Notes under the pieces: model-generated
The model's database searches: none
Seen by the model: the letters and a program-made list of their open reading frames with translations, nothing else
Told to the model about the DNA's origin: nothing
Position numbers and translations under genes: made by a program
Part shown: positions 31,260 through 39,814 of the stretch, piece by piece
Position numbering within the stretch: position 1 is the stretch's first letter
Layout: every line of letters starts with the position of its first letter
Assembly (NCBI GenBank): GCA_900318065.1
Contig: ONIY01000034.1
Span: 1 to 44,779 of the forward strand
Direction: 5' to 3'
From: an uncultured Prevotellaceae bacterium
GTDB lineage: Bacteria; Bacteroidota; Bacteroidia; Bacteroidales; Muribaculaceae
DNA length: 44,779 bases

Positions 31260-32543
31260 TCATTCTCGGTGGGCAGCCTCGCTCAGCAGCCGGTGTCCTA
31301 TCTTGCAGTAGATGCACTTGCGGGCGTCGCAATAGCTGCGCCTGAGCTCGATGAGGGCCTGAGTGGTGAGCGCGCTGTCGCAGTCGATGCCCGCCCGGGC
31401 AAAGGAGTCGACAATCGAGTTCTTCTCGGCTGGCAGGCTCTCGAGCAGCGAGATGGCCTTGTCGGTGAGGGCATAGTTGCCGGTGATCTCGCCGTAGGCA
31501 TAGTAGAGTGGCGCCACGGTGTTGATGAGCACGATGTCGATCGACCGGTTGCTCAGCGCCAGCGACGGCCGCTCCTGTGGCTTGCCAAAGCTGTAGTGGT
31601 TGCTCCAGTAGCCCGTGAGCTCCACCTGGAAGAGCTTGCGCAGCTCTTTCTCGCCGCTGGCGTCGAGAATCTGCGCCATGAGCCTGAAACTGCCCTCGAT
31701 GTAGTGCGCCAGCATCGCTATGCGGCGGTAGGGGAAGTTCTGCGGCCTGATGCGGAACAGTTTCCACGACTCGGGCTCCATGGGGCGTAGCGAGAACTTG
31801 TTGGCAAGGAAGGCATACTCCGAGCACAGGTGCTGGTAGTAGGTGTCGGTGCCGGTCGCCATTGGGTCGAGCATTCCCGCTTGGCCAAAGAGCAAAGCCT
31901 CGATTTGCATCAGCGAGTCGCTGTGCTTGTGCAGCAGTCGCAGCGGGGTGCGTCGCGCCAGGCGCTCAAAGGCGTCGTTGTTGATGCCAAAGCCCAGGTT
32001 GCGCGCCACTGTCACATAGCACACGTCCTCCCAGCTGCCGTGGTACATCTCCAGCAGGTCGCGCACGCGCTGCACCTTGCTGTGCAACCGCTCAAACGCC
32101 AGCCGCTCAATCCACTCGGTGATGGTGAGGCGAGGCACGCTCGCTATCACGTTCTCGCAAGGCAGCTCGAGCTTGCTGTTCACCAGCTGGCGGTAGCTGC
32201 TGTCGAAGAGCGGCGACACCTGCAGCACCAGCTGCGGGATGCGCTCGCCGTTGGAGCGCAGCACTGGCGCGTCGTCCTTGTCAACCACATGCAGCACCAC
32301 GCTGTCGTAGGCGTTGTCACGGTCGTGACCATGCCGCTTCCAGTCGCTTGCCCTCACGTGTATCTCCACGTTGCCAACCCACGTTTGCCCGTCAATCTCC
32401 ACCTTGGCGTTAAAGAAGTCGGGACCAGCGTCGGTGTTGAGCAGCCCAGGATCCAGCACGCGCACGGGGCGGCCGTCGTTGGTGAGCATGTCCTCACTGC
32501 GCCACAACCTGTGCTGCCATATGTACTGCATCAACTGTTCCAT
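31260..32543 (-). CDS. DUF2851 family protein
   Basis: 427 residues from ATG 32543 (MEQLMQYIWQHRLW), the usual start of DUF2851; a reading from 32654 adds 37 atypical residues. Typical features: LNTDAGPDFFNAKVEIDGQT, GNVEIHVRASDWKRHGHD, YDSVVLHVVDKDD and the C-terminal CDARKCIYCKIGH cluster that could bind a metal. The first part resembles nuclease-like folds, but no activity is established. It is a conserved Bacteroidetes core protein. Confidence 0.9.
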   Translation of the reverse strand: MEQLMQYIWQHRLWRSEDMLTNDGRPVRVLDPGLLNTDAGPDFFNAKVEIDGQTWVGNVEIHVRASDWKRHGHDRDNAYDSVVLHVVDKDDAPVLRSNGERIPQLVLQVSPLFDSSYRQLVNSKLELPCENVIASVPRLTITEWIERLAFERLHSKVQRVRDLLEMYHGSWEDVCYVTVARNLGFGINNDAFERLARRTPLRLLHKHSDSLMQIEALLFGQAGMLDPMATGTDTYYQHLCSEYAFLANKFSLRPMEPESWKLFRIRPQNFPYRRIAMLAHYIEGSFRLMAQILDASGEKELRKLFQVELTGYWSNHYSFGKPQERPSLALSNRSIDIVLINTVAPLYYAYGEITGNYALTDKAISLLESLPAEKNSIVDSFARAGIDCDSALTTQALIELRRSYCDARKCIYCKIGHRLLSEAAHRE

Positions 32544-32671
32544 TGTGCTCTCGTTATCTCGATGTCCCAACCATGGGAGGTCAAAATAATCTGCTAAGGT
32601 AAGTATTTTTTCAATACAACATGCAGTTTTTTTACTTTTTAATAAAGAAAACAAAATTTTTTGCCCAAAAG

Positions 32672-32703
32672 TTTGGTCATCTCAAAAACTTGTCGTAACT
32701 TTG
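32672..32703 (+). promoter_or_regulatory. Promoter of tRNA-Phe
   Basis: TTTG (32672-32675), 20 nt, TAACTTTG (32696-32703): a full consensus match 24 nt before the tRNA. Confidence 0.8.
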
Positions 32704-32727
32704 CACTCGCAAATCGCAAAAAAAATT

Positions 32728-32800
32728 GGTGCCTTAGCTCAGGTGGTAGAGCAATGGACTGAAAATCCATGTGTCCCCGGTTCGAATCCTGGAGGTACCA
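32728..32800 (+). tRNA. tRNA-Phe (anticodon GAA)
   Basis: A 73-nt cloverleaf: acceptor GGTGCCT/AGGTACC, D arm GCTC/GAGC, anticodon stem ATGGA/TCCAT with loop CTGAAAA, T arm CCCGG/CCTGG with TTCGAAT, discriminator A. CCA is not encoded. Confidence 0.96.
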
Positions 32801-32829
32801 CAACTCTGAATCGCAAGTAGTTAGTAGAT

Positions 32830-32855
32830 AACCGCTTGCGGTTTTTCTTTTTTTT
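32830..32855 (+). terminator. Terminator of tRNA-Phe
   Basis: AACCGC (32830-32835) pairs with GCGGTT (32838-32843), followed by TTTCTTTTTTTT. Confidence 0.8.
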
Positions 32856-32993
32856 AACTCCCCCTCTAAGATAGAGGGGGCGGGGGGAGTATGACAAACG
32901 TCTCTATTTCTTTATTGCTTGATATACAGTTGTTTTTAGTGTGCTAGACCCCTCTGCCCTGCGGGCACCTCCCCTAGCTTAGGGGAGGAGTTG
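32856..32993. mobile_element. MITE-like element with terminal inverted repeats
   Basis: The left end begins AACTCCCCCTCTAAG and the reverse complement of the right end begins AACTCCTCCCCTAAG: 13 of 15 positions agree. Each end is itself a palindrome (CCCCCTCTA/TAGAGGGGG at 32860-32880; CCTCCCCTA/TAGGGGAGG at 32968-32988). The 138-bp body has no gene. The left palindrome reappears inverted at 16818. Size and ends fit a small non-autonomous element, though no target duplication is evident. Positions 32994-33100 hold no gene. Confidence 0.5.
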
Positions 32994-33100
32994 TCGTTAG
33001 TTTAAATCTTTTGCAACATTCTCGCAGCTTGGTGATATGCATCGACTTCTGAATGTGCCTCGCAGAGGAACTTCACTAGCTACAACTGTATTATTGCTAC

Positions 33101-33139
33101 TACAAAAAAAGCCTGATGCCACTTTGGCACCAGGCTTTT
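33101..33139 (-). terminator. Terminator of secDF
   Basis: AAAAGCCTGATGCC (33107-33120) pairs with GGCACCAGGCTTTT (33126-33139), one G-T pair; on the minus strand a run of T follows. Confidence 0.9.
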
Positions 33140-33166
33140 GATTGTTATGAAAAAATCTAAACTGAT

Positions 33167-36127
33167 TTATTTCTTGGCTTTCTTCTCGCCGCGCTTTGCA
33201 ATGGCGTAGGCCACTGGCGAAGCGATGAACAGCGACGAGCAAGTACCGATGATAACACCCAGGATCATCGCGAAGATGAAGCTGCGAATCGACTCACCGC
33301 CCAGGAAGAAGATGACGAGCAATACCAGCAAGGTGGTGATTGAGGTCATTGTTGTACGGGCAAGTGTCGAGCACAACGCATTGTTGAAGGTGTCATAGAG
33401 GTTCTGCTTGGGATAGAGGTTGCGGTACTCACGCACGCGGTCAAATACCACCACAGTATCGTTCACCTGGTAACCAATTACGGTCAGGATGGCGGCGATG
33501 AAGGTCTGGTCAATCTCCATTGAGAATGGGAACACGCCGTGCAAGGTGTAGAAACCAATTACCACAAATGCGGTGAAGGCTACAGCGGCAAGTGCGCCAA
33601 GCGAGAATGCCACGTTGCGGAAGCGGATGAGGATGTAGAGCGCCATTGCGAGCAATGCGAAGAACACTGCCCAGCTGGCGTCGCGGGTCATGTCGCTTGC
33701 GATGGTTGGTCCCACCTGCTCACTCTGCTGGATTCCAATCTCGGTGTTGGTAACGTCAAACTGCTCGCGAGTGGGCTGCTGCTTGAACGAACCCTTGAGG
33801 CTCTCATAGAGAGCGTCCTCGATTTCCTTGTCCACCTTCTTGCTGTCGGCGTCCTTAATCTTATAGTTGGTCGACACGCGCACCTTGGTGTTGTTGTCAA
33901 TGGTGATTACCGAGGTGTTGGCACCTGGCAACTTGGCGGCAACAGCAGTGCGCAGAGCTTCGGTCTGAACTGGCTGGTCAAATTGAACAACATAGTTGCG
34001 ACCACCCGAGAAGTCGATACCCAGGCTCAAGCCACGGCCAGGAATGAAGAACATGGCGATGATGGCTGCTACAACGATGATGACGATGGTACCGCTTATC
34101 TTGCGCTTGCCCATGAAGTCAAACTTCACGTTCTCGAGCATGTGGCGGGTCCAGGGGGTGGTGAAGCTGATGTTGGCAAACCAGCCCTTGTTGATGAGCC
34201 ACTCGAGGATGACGCGGGTAGCATATACTGCAGTGAAGAACGAGCAGCAAATACCAATGATGGTGGTAACGGCAAAACCCTTGATTGGGCCAGTACCCAG
34301 GATGGCAAGGATGATACCAGTGATGATAGATGTCAAGTTAGAGTCGAAGATTGCCGAGAAGGCGTTGCCATAACCGTCGGCAACAGCAGCCTTGAGGCCC
34401 TTGCCGGCACGAAGCTCTTCCTTGATGCGCTCGAAGATAAGCACGTTGGCGTCAACCGCCATACCCAGCGCGAGCACAATACCGGCGATACCAGGCAGGG
34501 TGAGCACGCTCTGGAATGATGCCAGGATACCAGCAGTGAAGAACAGGTTGAGGATCAATCCCAGGTTGGCAATCGAACCGGCCTTGATGCCGTAGACGCA
34601 CGCCATGAAGATCATCAGCAGCACGAGTGCCACGAGGAATGAAACGAGTCCCTTGCGGATTGACTCTTGACCGAGCGACGGACCAATCACGCTCTGGCTA
34701 ACGATGTTAACCTTGGCGTCCATCTTACCACTCTCGAGCACGTTGGCAAGGTCGCTTGCCTCCTCGGGGGTGAAGTTACCGGTGATCTGGCTGCGGCCAC
34801 CGTCAATCTGGCTATTTACGTTAGGATAAGAGTAAACCTGGTCGTCGAGCACGATGGCGATGGCACGGCGCAGGTTCTGAGCAGTGATCGACGACCACTT
34901 ACGGGCACCCTCATCGTTCATTGTCATCGACACTACATTACCTTGCAGGTTGTCATACTCGCTGGTGGCGCTGGTAACAACGTCGCCGGTGAGCACGGCC
35001 TCCTCGGGCTGGTGGGCCTTCAGGGCTACGAGAGCAAATGTCTCGGCGCCACCCTTGGCAGCACGGCCCTCGGGCTTGTTGGTCCAGCAAAGCTTGAGGT
35101 CGCTCTTGAGGGTCTTCTTGGCGAGGTCGCTGTAGATAATCTTGTTAACAGCGGCGGTGTCGCTCTCGGCAACGTGGCCAATGGCGGGACTCTCACCGTC
35201 CATGCCACCAAGCAGCTCCATCAGGGTCTTGCCAGTGTTCTTGGCAGCGGCCTTGGCGGGCTTGGCTTTCTGAGCGGTAGCGGCCTTGGCGGTGCTGTCG
35301 GCGGCAGCAGCGGCAGTAGTGTCGGCAGGTGCTGCGGCGCCACTGTTGGCAAACGCGTTGCTCAGGGTCTGCAGGTCGGATGCAATCTCACTGCCCTTAT
35401 AGGTCTCAAAGAACTGAAGGTTGGCAGTGCTCTGGAGCAGTGCGGTAACACGCTCTGGCTCCTTGATGCCTGGTAACTCGAGCAGGATGCGGCCAGTGCT
35501 CTGAAGCTTCTGGATGTTAGGAGCTACCACACCAAAGCGGTCGATACGGGTGCGCAGCACCTTATAAGAGTTGTCGACCATCTTGTCGACTTCCTCTTTG
35601 AGGTAGCTCTCCACCTCGGCATCGTTGGCCTGGGGATTGTCCTTGATCTTCTGGACGCGGTTGCGGAAGATTTGCACCAAGCTGCCTTCGGGGGCCATCT
35701 GCTTGTAGTTCTTGCAGAAGTCGCCCACGAAGTTCTCGCTGCTTGGGCTCACCTTAGCGATAGCGTCGTTGAACTTCTTGTCCTGGTTGTTTCCTGAGAG
35801 AACTTTCAGGATGTCGGGTACCGAGATTTGAAGGGTTACGTTCATACCGCCCTTCAAGTCAAGACCCAAACCCAGCTGTTTCTCTCGCACTTCCTGATAG
35901 GTGTATCCTAGATACACTTTCTGCTTCTCGATGCTACTGATGTAGTTGTTGTAGGCTTTGCGATATGTATCGTTCGACATGTCGGGGCTCTTGATCTTAG
36001 CCGCCTTCAGGGCGGTAGTCTGAGCGATGCCCTCGTAGTGACTAGTCACAAACGAGAACGACAGGTAGAAAATGCATATCAGCACCAGTGCAGTAGCAAT
36101 AGTTACGATAAAACCTTTAGTTTGCAT
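33167..36127 (-). CDS. secDF: SecDF, fused protein-export membrane subunits
   Basis: 986 residues joining SecD and SecF in one chain, normal for Bacteroidetes. The SecD part has an N-terminal helix, GLGLDLKGGMNVTL, the large periplasmic P1 region and the VLALGMAVDANVLIFERI helix. SecF repeats the pattern with GIDFSGGRNYVVQF and VNDTVVVFDRVRE. Twelve membrane helices are expected. It uses the proton gradient to drive late export through SecYEG. An Ala/Lys/Thr-rich low-complexity insert (about residues 268-310) interrupts the SecD periplasmic region. A TATATTTG box at 36236-36243 (minus strand) may be its promoter. Confidence 0.97.
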   Translation of the reverse strand: MQTKGFIVTIATALVLICIFYLSFSFVTSHYEGIAQTTALKAAKIKSPDMSNDTYRKAYNNYISSIEKQKVYLGYTYQEVREKQLGLGLDLKGGMNVTLQISVPDILKVLSGNNQDKKFNDAIAKVSPSSENFVGDFCKNYKQMAPEGSLVQIFRNRVQKIKDNPQANDAEVESYLKEEVDKMVDNSYKVLRTRIDRFGVVAPNIQKLQSTGRILLELPGIKEPERVTALLQSTANLQFFETYKGSEIASDLQTLSNAFANSGAAAPADTTAAAAADSTAKAATAQKAKPAKAAAKNTGKTLMELLGGMDGESPAIGHVAESDTAAVNKIIYSDLAKKTLKSDLKLCWTNKPEGRAAKGGAETFALVALKAHQPEEAVLTGDVVTSATSEYDNLQGNVVSMTMNDEGARKWSSITAQNLRRAIAIVLDDQVYSYPNVNSQIDGGRSQITGNFTPEEASDLANVLESGKMDAKVNIVSQSVIGPSLGQESIRKGLVSFLVALVLLMIFMACVYGIKAGSIANLGLILNLFFTAGILASFQSVLTLPGIAGIVLALGMAVDANVLIFERIKEELRAGKGLKAAVADGYGNAFSAIFDSNLTSIITGIILAILGTGPIKGFAVTTIIGICCSFFTAVYATRVILEWLINKGWFANISFTTPWTRHMLENVKFDFMGKRKISGTIVIIVVAAIIAMFFIPGRGLSLGIDFSGGRNYVVQFDQPVQTEALRTAVAAKLPGANTSVITIDNNTKVRVSTNYKIKDADSKKVDKEIEDALYESLKGSFKQQPTREQFDVTNTEIGIQQSEQVGPTIASDMTRDASWAVFFALLAMALYILIRFRNVAFSLGALAAVAFTAFVVIGFYTLHGVFPFSMEIDQTFIAAILTVIGYQVNDTVVVFDRVREYRNLYPKQNLYDTFNNALCSTLARTTMTSITTLLVLLVIFFLGGESIRSFIFAMILGVIIGTCSSLFIASPVAYAIAKRGEKKAKK

Positions 36128-36316
36128 TTCTTAGTGTTATTAATTATTTTGTTTATTTATGTGCAAATAATTGTAAGAGCAGTGTTAATCACCATTTTAA
36201 GCGATGAGATAACACTTCTCCACGATTTCAGCCTGCAAATATACAATAAAATATTAACGTGGAAAAATTATTCTCACTTTTTTTGAAAAAGGCCACCGAG
36301 CATTAGCTTCAAGAAA

Positions 36317-36542
36317 TCGACCACTCGACCACTCGAGCAGTCGATTTTTTTCTCCTTTCTCGAGCGGTCGAGCATTCGAGCATTCGAGCGGTCGATGTTT
36401 TTTTCTCATTTCTCGAGCGGTCGAGCAATCGAGCGGTCGATGTTTTCTCATTTCTCGAGCGGTCGAGCAATCGAGCAATCGAGCGGTCGATGTTTTTTGA
36501 TTACATCGAGTGTTCGAGCATTCGAGTGTTCGAGTGTTCGAT
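36317..36542. repeat. Octamer repeat array left of the four-helix gene
   Basis: Five blocks (36317, 36360, 36413, 36455, 36506) are built from three to four 8-bp words: TCGAGCGG, TCGAGCAT, TCGAGCAA, TCGAGTGT, TCGACCAC. Each ends in TCGATG or TCGAT and a T run, with CTCATTTC or CTCCTTTC between blocks. It falls just 3' of the gene at 36559. Not a CRISPR array, since the spacers are near-identical T-rich words. The rest of 36128-36316 shows no gene. Confidence 0.85.
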
Positions 36543-36558
36543 TTTTTTTTTGGTGACT

Positions 36559-37305
36559 TCAATAGTTTCGTGTGCCTTGGCACTCGGGGTAATTGGAACA
36601 GCCCCAAAATTGGTGGCCTGCTTTTGCGCCGCGTTTGATTGTGCGCTTGATCATGGGTTTGCCACACAAGGGGCACTGTGGAGCATTTTGCTCAATTGCC
36701 TGGTGCGCTTGTGTAGCGATTCTTTCCTTGCTTAGTCCCTCGGTGAAGCCGCCGTCGTGCTTGAAATCCTCGAGTTGTCGCGAAATCATTTTTTGCAGCA
36801 TTTCTATATTCCTGTTTATGAGCTGCTTGATGGAATTGACCCGTATTGCTAGGTTTTCGTTTTCTACCCAAGGGGCAAACCGCTTTCGCTGTGCCTGAAT
36901 GTGAATCCACGCATCATGTTCTATATCGTTGCCATAATTAGGTCGCTCAAGTTGGAGGCTTTTCAGGGCACGGTAGTTCTCACTGTCCTTTGGCCAGGGC
37001 TCTATATTATAAGTGAGTGAGAATGCTAAAAAATCATTCAGCAGCTCGCTCAACGTGGCGCGTGCCACATCGGTGAGGCGCATTTCCGTTTCACGGCTGG
37101 TCTGTCGGCGCGAGCTGCCCTCGGCAATGTTGGCTGGTGCGCTTCGTGCTGCCATCACCATTTGGTCATAGAGGCGGCCACTGGGGTCGTTGTCTTTGTT
37201 GAGATAACGCTGGCAAAAGCTGACTGTTGCCTGGTAGATTATGTGTGACATCACCCACGCGTCAAGGTAGTAATAGCCCTTGATGGATTTTATTTCGATG
37301 GCCAT
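36559..37305 (-). CDS. Four-helix-bundle suffix protein with topoisomerase-type zinc ribbon
   Basis: 248 residues. Residues about 10-125 are the four-helix bundle of the 23S rRNA intervening-sequence family (YYLDAWVMSHIIYQATVSF, RSAPANIAEGSSRRQTSRET). A helical linker follows, and then the C-terminal zinc ribbon (about 208-248): CPLCGKPMIKRTIKRGAKAG and FWGCSNYPECQG, four Cys as in the topoisomerase I C-terminal fingers. The combination is known as a four-helix suffix protein. It may bind nucleic acid, but no function is proven. It is flanked on both sides by the same octamer repeats, in the same orientation. Confidence 0.85.
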   Translation of the reverse strand: MAIEIKSIKGYYYLDAWVMSHIIYQATVSFCQRYLNKDNDPSGRLYDQMVMAARSAPANIAEGSSRRQTSRETEMRLTDVARATLSELLNDFLAFSLTYNIEPWPKDSENYRALKSLQLERPNYGNDIEHDAWIHIQAQRKRFAPWVENENLAIRVNSIKQLINRNIEMLQKMISRQLEDFKHDGGFTEGLSKERIATQAHQAIEQNAPQCPLCGKPMIKRTIKRGAKAGHQFWGCSNYPECQGTRNY

Positions 37306-37342
37306 CTTGGTTGAGTTTTTTAGTTATAGTTTTATTGTTTTC

Positions 37343-37515
37343 TCGAGCATTCGAGCATTCGAGCGGTCGATGTTTTTTTCTCATTTCTCGAGCGGTCGAG
37401 CATTCGAGCATTCGAGCGGTCGATGTTTTCTCATTTCTCGAGCGGTCGAGCGGTCGAGGTTTTTTCTTTTTCTTTTCTCGAGCGGTCGAGCATTCGAGCA
37501 TTCGAGCGGTCGAGG
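37343..37515. repeat. Octamer repeat array right of the four-helix gene
   Basis: Four blocks (37343, 37388, 37438, 37478) use the same words TCGAGCGG and TCGAGCAT, in the same orientation and with the same TTTCTCATTTC linkers as the left array. It lies upstream of the gene at 36559 and just 3' of the lipoprotein gene at 37542. Confidence 0.85.
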
Positions 37516-37541
37516 TTTTTGGGGGCTGGTGAGTGTTTTTA

Positions 37542-39635
37542 TTACCTCACCACACCGCGCTTGACGTCGTCATATTTGTTGCCGCTGTAGGTGCTGTTGT
37601 TCATGAAGCCGTTGCTGTTGAACTCGTCTTCGTCTTCCTCGTCGTCGGTCTTCTTCTTGTTGTCGTTCTTCTTGAGCTTGGTGTTGCGCTCCTCGGGGTG
37701 GATCTTGCGGATGGCGTCGGGCTTCTGCTTGTCGACGGCGACGTCATAGATGTTCCAAGTTAAGGTTATGTCGCTGAATTTCTTTAGCTTGATGGGATTA
37801 TGGTAGTAGAACACCTCTTCGGGCTGCAGGTGCTGGCTGTAGTTGCCGGTGTCCCAGCGGCCGTTGCCGTTGGCGTCGAGCACCATCATCACGTAATACA
37901 CGTCGGGGAGCAGGTCGTAGAAGTCGGCATACTGCTCCAGCACGTCTACTTTTCGCAGTGTGCGGCCGTTCTTGTCGAGAAGCATGGCAAATGCCTTGCT
38001 GCCCTCAAATCCCAGGCAGTTGACGTGCAGGTTGGCATACTCTTCCTCGCTTTTCACCTTAAACTTTGTCTTGATGGTGTCGCATGCTATGCCGTAGATC
38101 GATGTCACGGCAAGGGAGTCGATGGTGAGGCGGTAGTCGGTGTTCTGCTCCAGGCGCTTGGGGGCGACGTAGCGGAACACGTCCCACGGGCTGGCCTGCA
38201 CCATCGTGGGCACCTCCACAGGCGTCCACGTGCTGTCGCTGTTCATCTTCTCGAGGTGGATGCCGCTCATGTCGATGCGCTCGATGGGCGAGTCGGCTTT
38301 TATGAATAGTGAGTCGGTGATCTCCACCGTACCGGTGCATGTGGTGAGGTTGAGCACCACGGGTTTCTCCTTGAGCATGTCGCGCAGGCCCGAGAGCTCG
38401 ATAGCCACGTCGGTGGTGTCTTTGCCATCGCGGCGCTGCTTGTCGAGTTTCTCTTGCAGCTTGGCAAGTTCCTTGAGGTTCTTCTCGCGCTCCTTGGCGG
38501 CCTTCTCCTCTTGCTTGCGTGTGCTGTTGTTGCGTGGCATGGCATAGGTGAGGGTGTCGGTCTTGAGCTCGAGCGAGTCGTTGTCGGCGGTGCGCCAGTA
38601 AGTCATCTCGAGCTTGATGGTGTCGGCCTTTATCATGGTGGAGTCGGTGAGCCAGTACACGAGCGAGTCTTGCGCCTCGCGGGTCTCGAGCTTGTACCAC
38701 TCGTCGAGCATGGGCTGTGGCGACAGGGCTCTTGCCGTGGGCATCTCGGGCATGGGTGCCGAGAACAGGGTCAGGAGCTTGTTGTTGCCCAGGCGCTCGT
38801 TTTTCTTGAAGTACAGTGAGCGGTAGTCCTCGTTGAAGAGGCTCAGCAGCAGGTCGTTAGGGAGGAACTCGGTGTGGGTGGCGCTCACGATGGTGTCTAC
38901 CTTGTGGTCGAAGGTGAACACCGTGTCTTGCGACGCATACTCCTGGGTGCTGGGCACTATCACGCGGTCGAGGAAGGCAATGTCCTCGCTGCGTGCCATC
39001 TTGTAGTCGCCGTCGGCATCGCGCAGGGCAAAGATGTGATAGTCGCCAGGGGCAATGTTGCGAAGCGTGAACTGCCCAAAGCTGTTGGTGCGGCTCACGC
39101 GCTCCAGCGGCAGCGTGGTGAACGCCGAGTCGTCGAGGTTGCTGTGAAGGCCCACGAGCACGTTGCGCATGGGCTCCAGGTCGCTGGCACGCAGCACGAT
39201 GCCCGACACCTGCAGCGAGTCCACATGGTCGCCGGTGGAGAAGGCAAAGCTAAAGCCGTCGAGCACGTTGGCCTCGTTGTTGTCTTCGATGGCGTCGGTG
39301 AAGTCTATCACATAGGTGGTGCCTGGCAAGAGGTCTTCCTGAAACTCCACAGTGATTTTCTTGCCCTGAGCCCTGATGGCGGGTTGCTCTTTAGGGGCGG
39401 GCGACACCACCACGCGGGTGGTCTGGTCCTTGATGTTGACAATCTCGTCGAAGTAGATCTCCACCTTCTTGCCCTTGAAGTTCACCGCTCCAGGCGCGGG
39501 ATTGCTGCGCAGCATCACCGGCGGGGTGTAGTCGCGCGGACCGCCCTCGGGGTTGCCAATGTTGGCGCACGAAGCCACCGCCATCGCCACCAGCAACAGC
39601 ACCGCCATGTGATATGTAAACCTCAATAGCCGCAT
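37542..39635 (-). CDS. Ig-like (Big_5/SbsA-type) lipoprotein
   Basis: 697 residues. The signal ends in the lipobox VASC with Cys23. Right after it comes NPEGGPRDYTPPVMLRSNPA, and the first domain (about 38-135) is an SbsA-like Ig fold ending FSFAFSTGDHVDSL. Next is a carboxypeptidase-regulatory-like domain (SGIVLRASDLEPMRNVLVG, FTLRNIAPGDYHIFALRDAD). A charged coiled-coil-like helix (about 375-420) follows, more beta domains, and then an acidic, Lys/Asp-rich, Asn-rich tail. It is likely anchored at the outer membrane. TACCTTTG at 39656-39663 (minus strand) may be its -7 box. Confidence 0.82.
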   Translation of the reverse strand: MRLLRFTYHMAVLLLVAMAVASCANIGNPEGGPRDYTPPVMLRSNPAPGAVNFKGKKVEIYFDEIVNIKDQTTRVVVSPAPKEQPAIRAQGKKITVEFQEDLLPGTTYVIDFTDAIEDNNEANVLDGFSFAFSTGDHVDSLQVSGIVLRASDLEPMRNVLVGLHSNLDDSAFTTLPLERVSRTNSFGQFTLRNIAPGDYHIFALRDADGDYKMARSEDIAFLDRVIVPSTQEYASQDTVFTFDHKVDTIVSATHTEFLPNDLLLSLFNEDYRSLYFKKNERLGNNKLLTLFSAPMPEMPTARALSPQPMLDEWYKLETREAQDSLVYWLTDSTMIKADTIKLEMTYWRTADNDSLELKTDTLTYAMPRNNSTRKQEEKAAKEREKNLKELAKLQEKLDKQRRDGKDTTDVAIELSGLRDMLKEKPVVLNLTTCTGTVEITDSLFIKADSPIERIDMSGIHLEKMNSDSTWTPVEVPTMVQASPWDVFRYVAPKRLEQNTDYRLTIDSLAVTSIYGIACDTIKTKFKVKSEEEYANLHVNCLGFEGSKAFAMLLDKNGRTLRKVDVLEQYADFYDLLPDVYYVMMVLDANGNGRWDTGNYSQHLQPEEVFYYHNPIKLKKFSDITLTWNIYDVAVDKQKPDAIRKIHPEERNTKLKKNDNKKKTDDEEDEDEFNSNGFMNNSTYSGNKYDDVKRGVVR

Positions 39636-39717
39636 GAGAAATCATTTCGTGACTGCAAAGGTAGTAAATAGTTTTCAGTTTTAAGATATTAGTAGGTTAG
39701 TTTTTAGTTTAGTTAAG

Positions 39718-39756
39718 AAAAAGGGTTGCCACCATGCTATGGAAGCAACCCTTTTT
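39718..39756 (-). terminator. Terminator of the giant secreted protein gene
   Basis: AAAAAGGGTTGC (39718-39729) pairs perfectly with GCAACCCTTTTT (39745-39756). Confidence 0.85.
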
Positions 39757-39814
39757 AAAAACAATATCTTTAACGTTTATCTAACGCCTATTGGGTAGAA
39801 ATCACATTTTCCGC

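Noticed and set aside
32997-33242. 81-codon minus-strand frame overlapping the end of secDF
   Set aside because: It covers a terminator and part of secDF in another frame; no coding signs.
36254-36676. Open frame of 140 codons through the octamer array
   Set aside because: Its repetitive product (STARLLDCSTARE and the like) is translation of the DNA repeats and overlaps the four-helix gene.
36317-37515. CRISPR array
   Set aside because: Units are 8 bp, spacers are T-rich and nearly identical, no cas genes; structure is a tandem word array.
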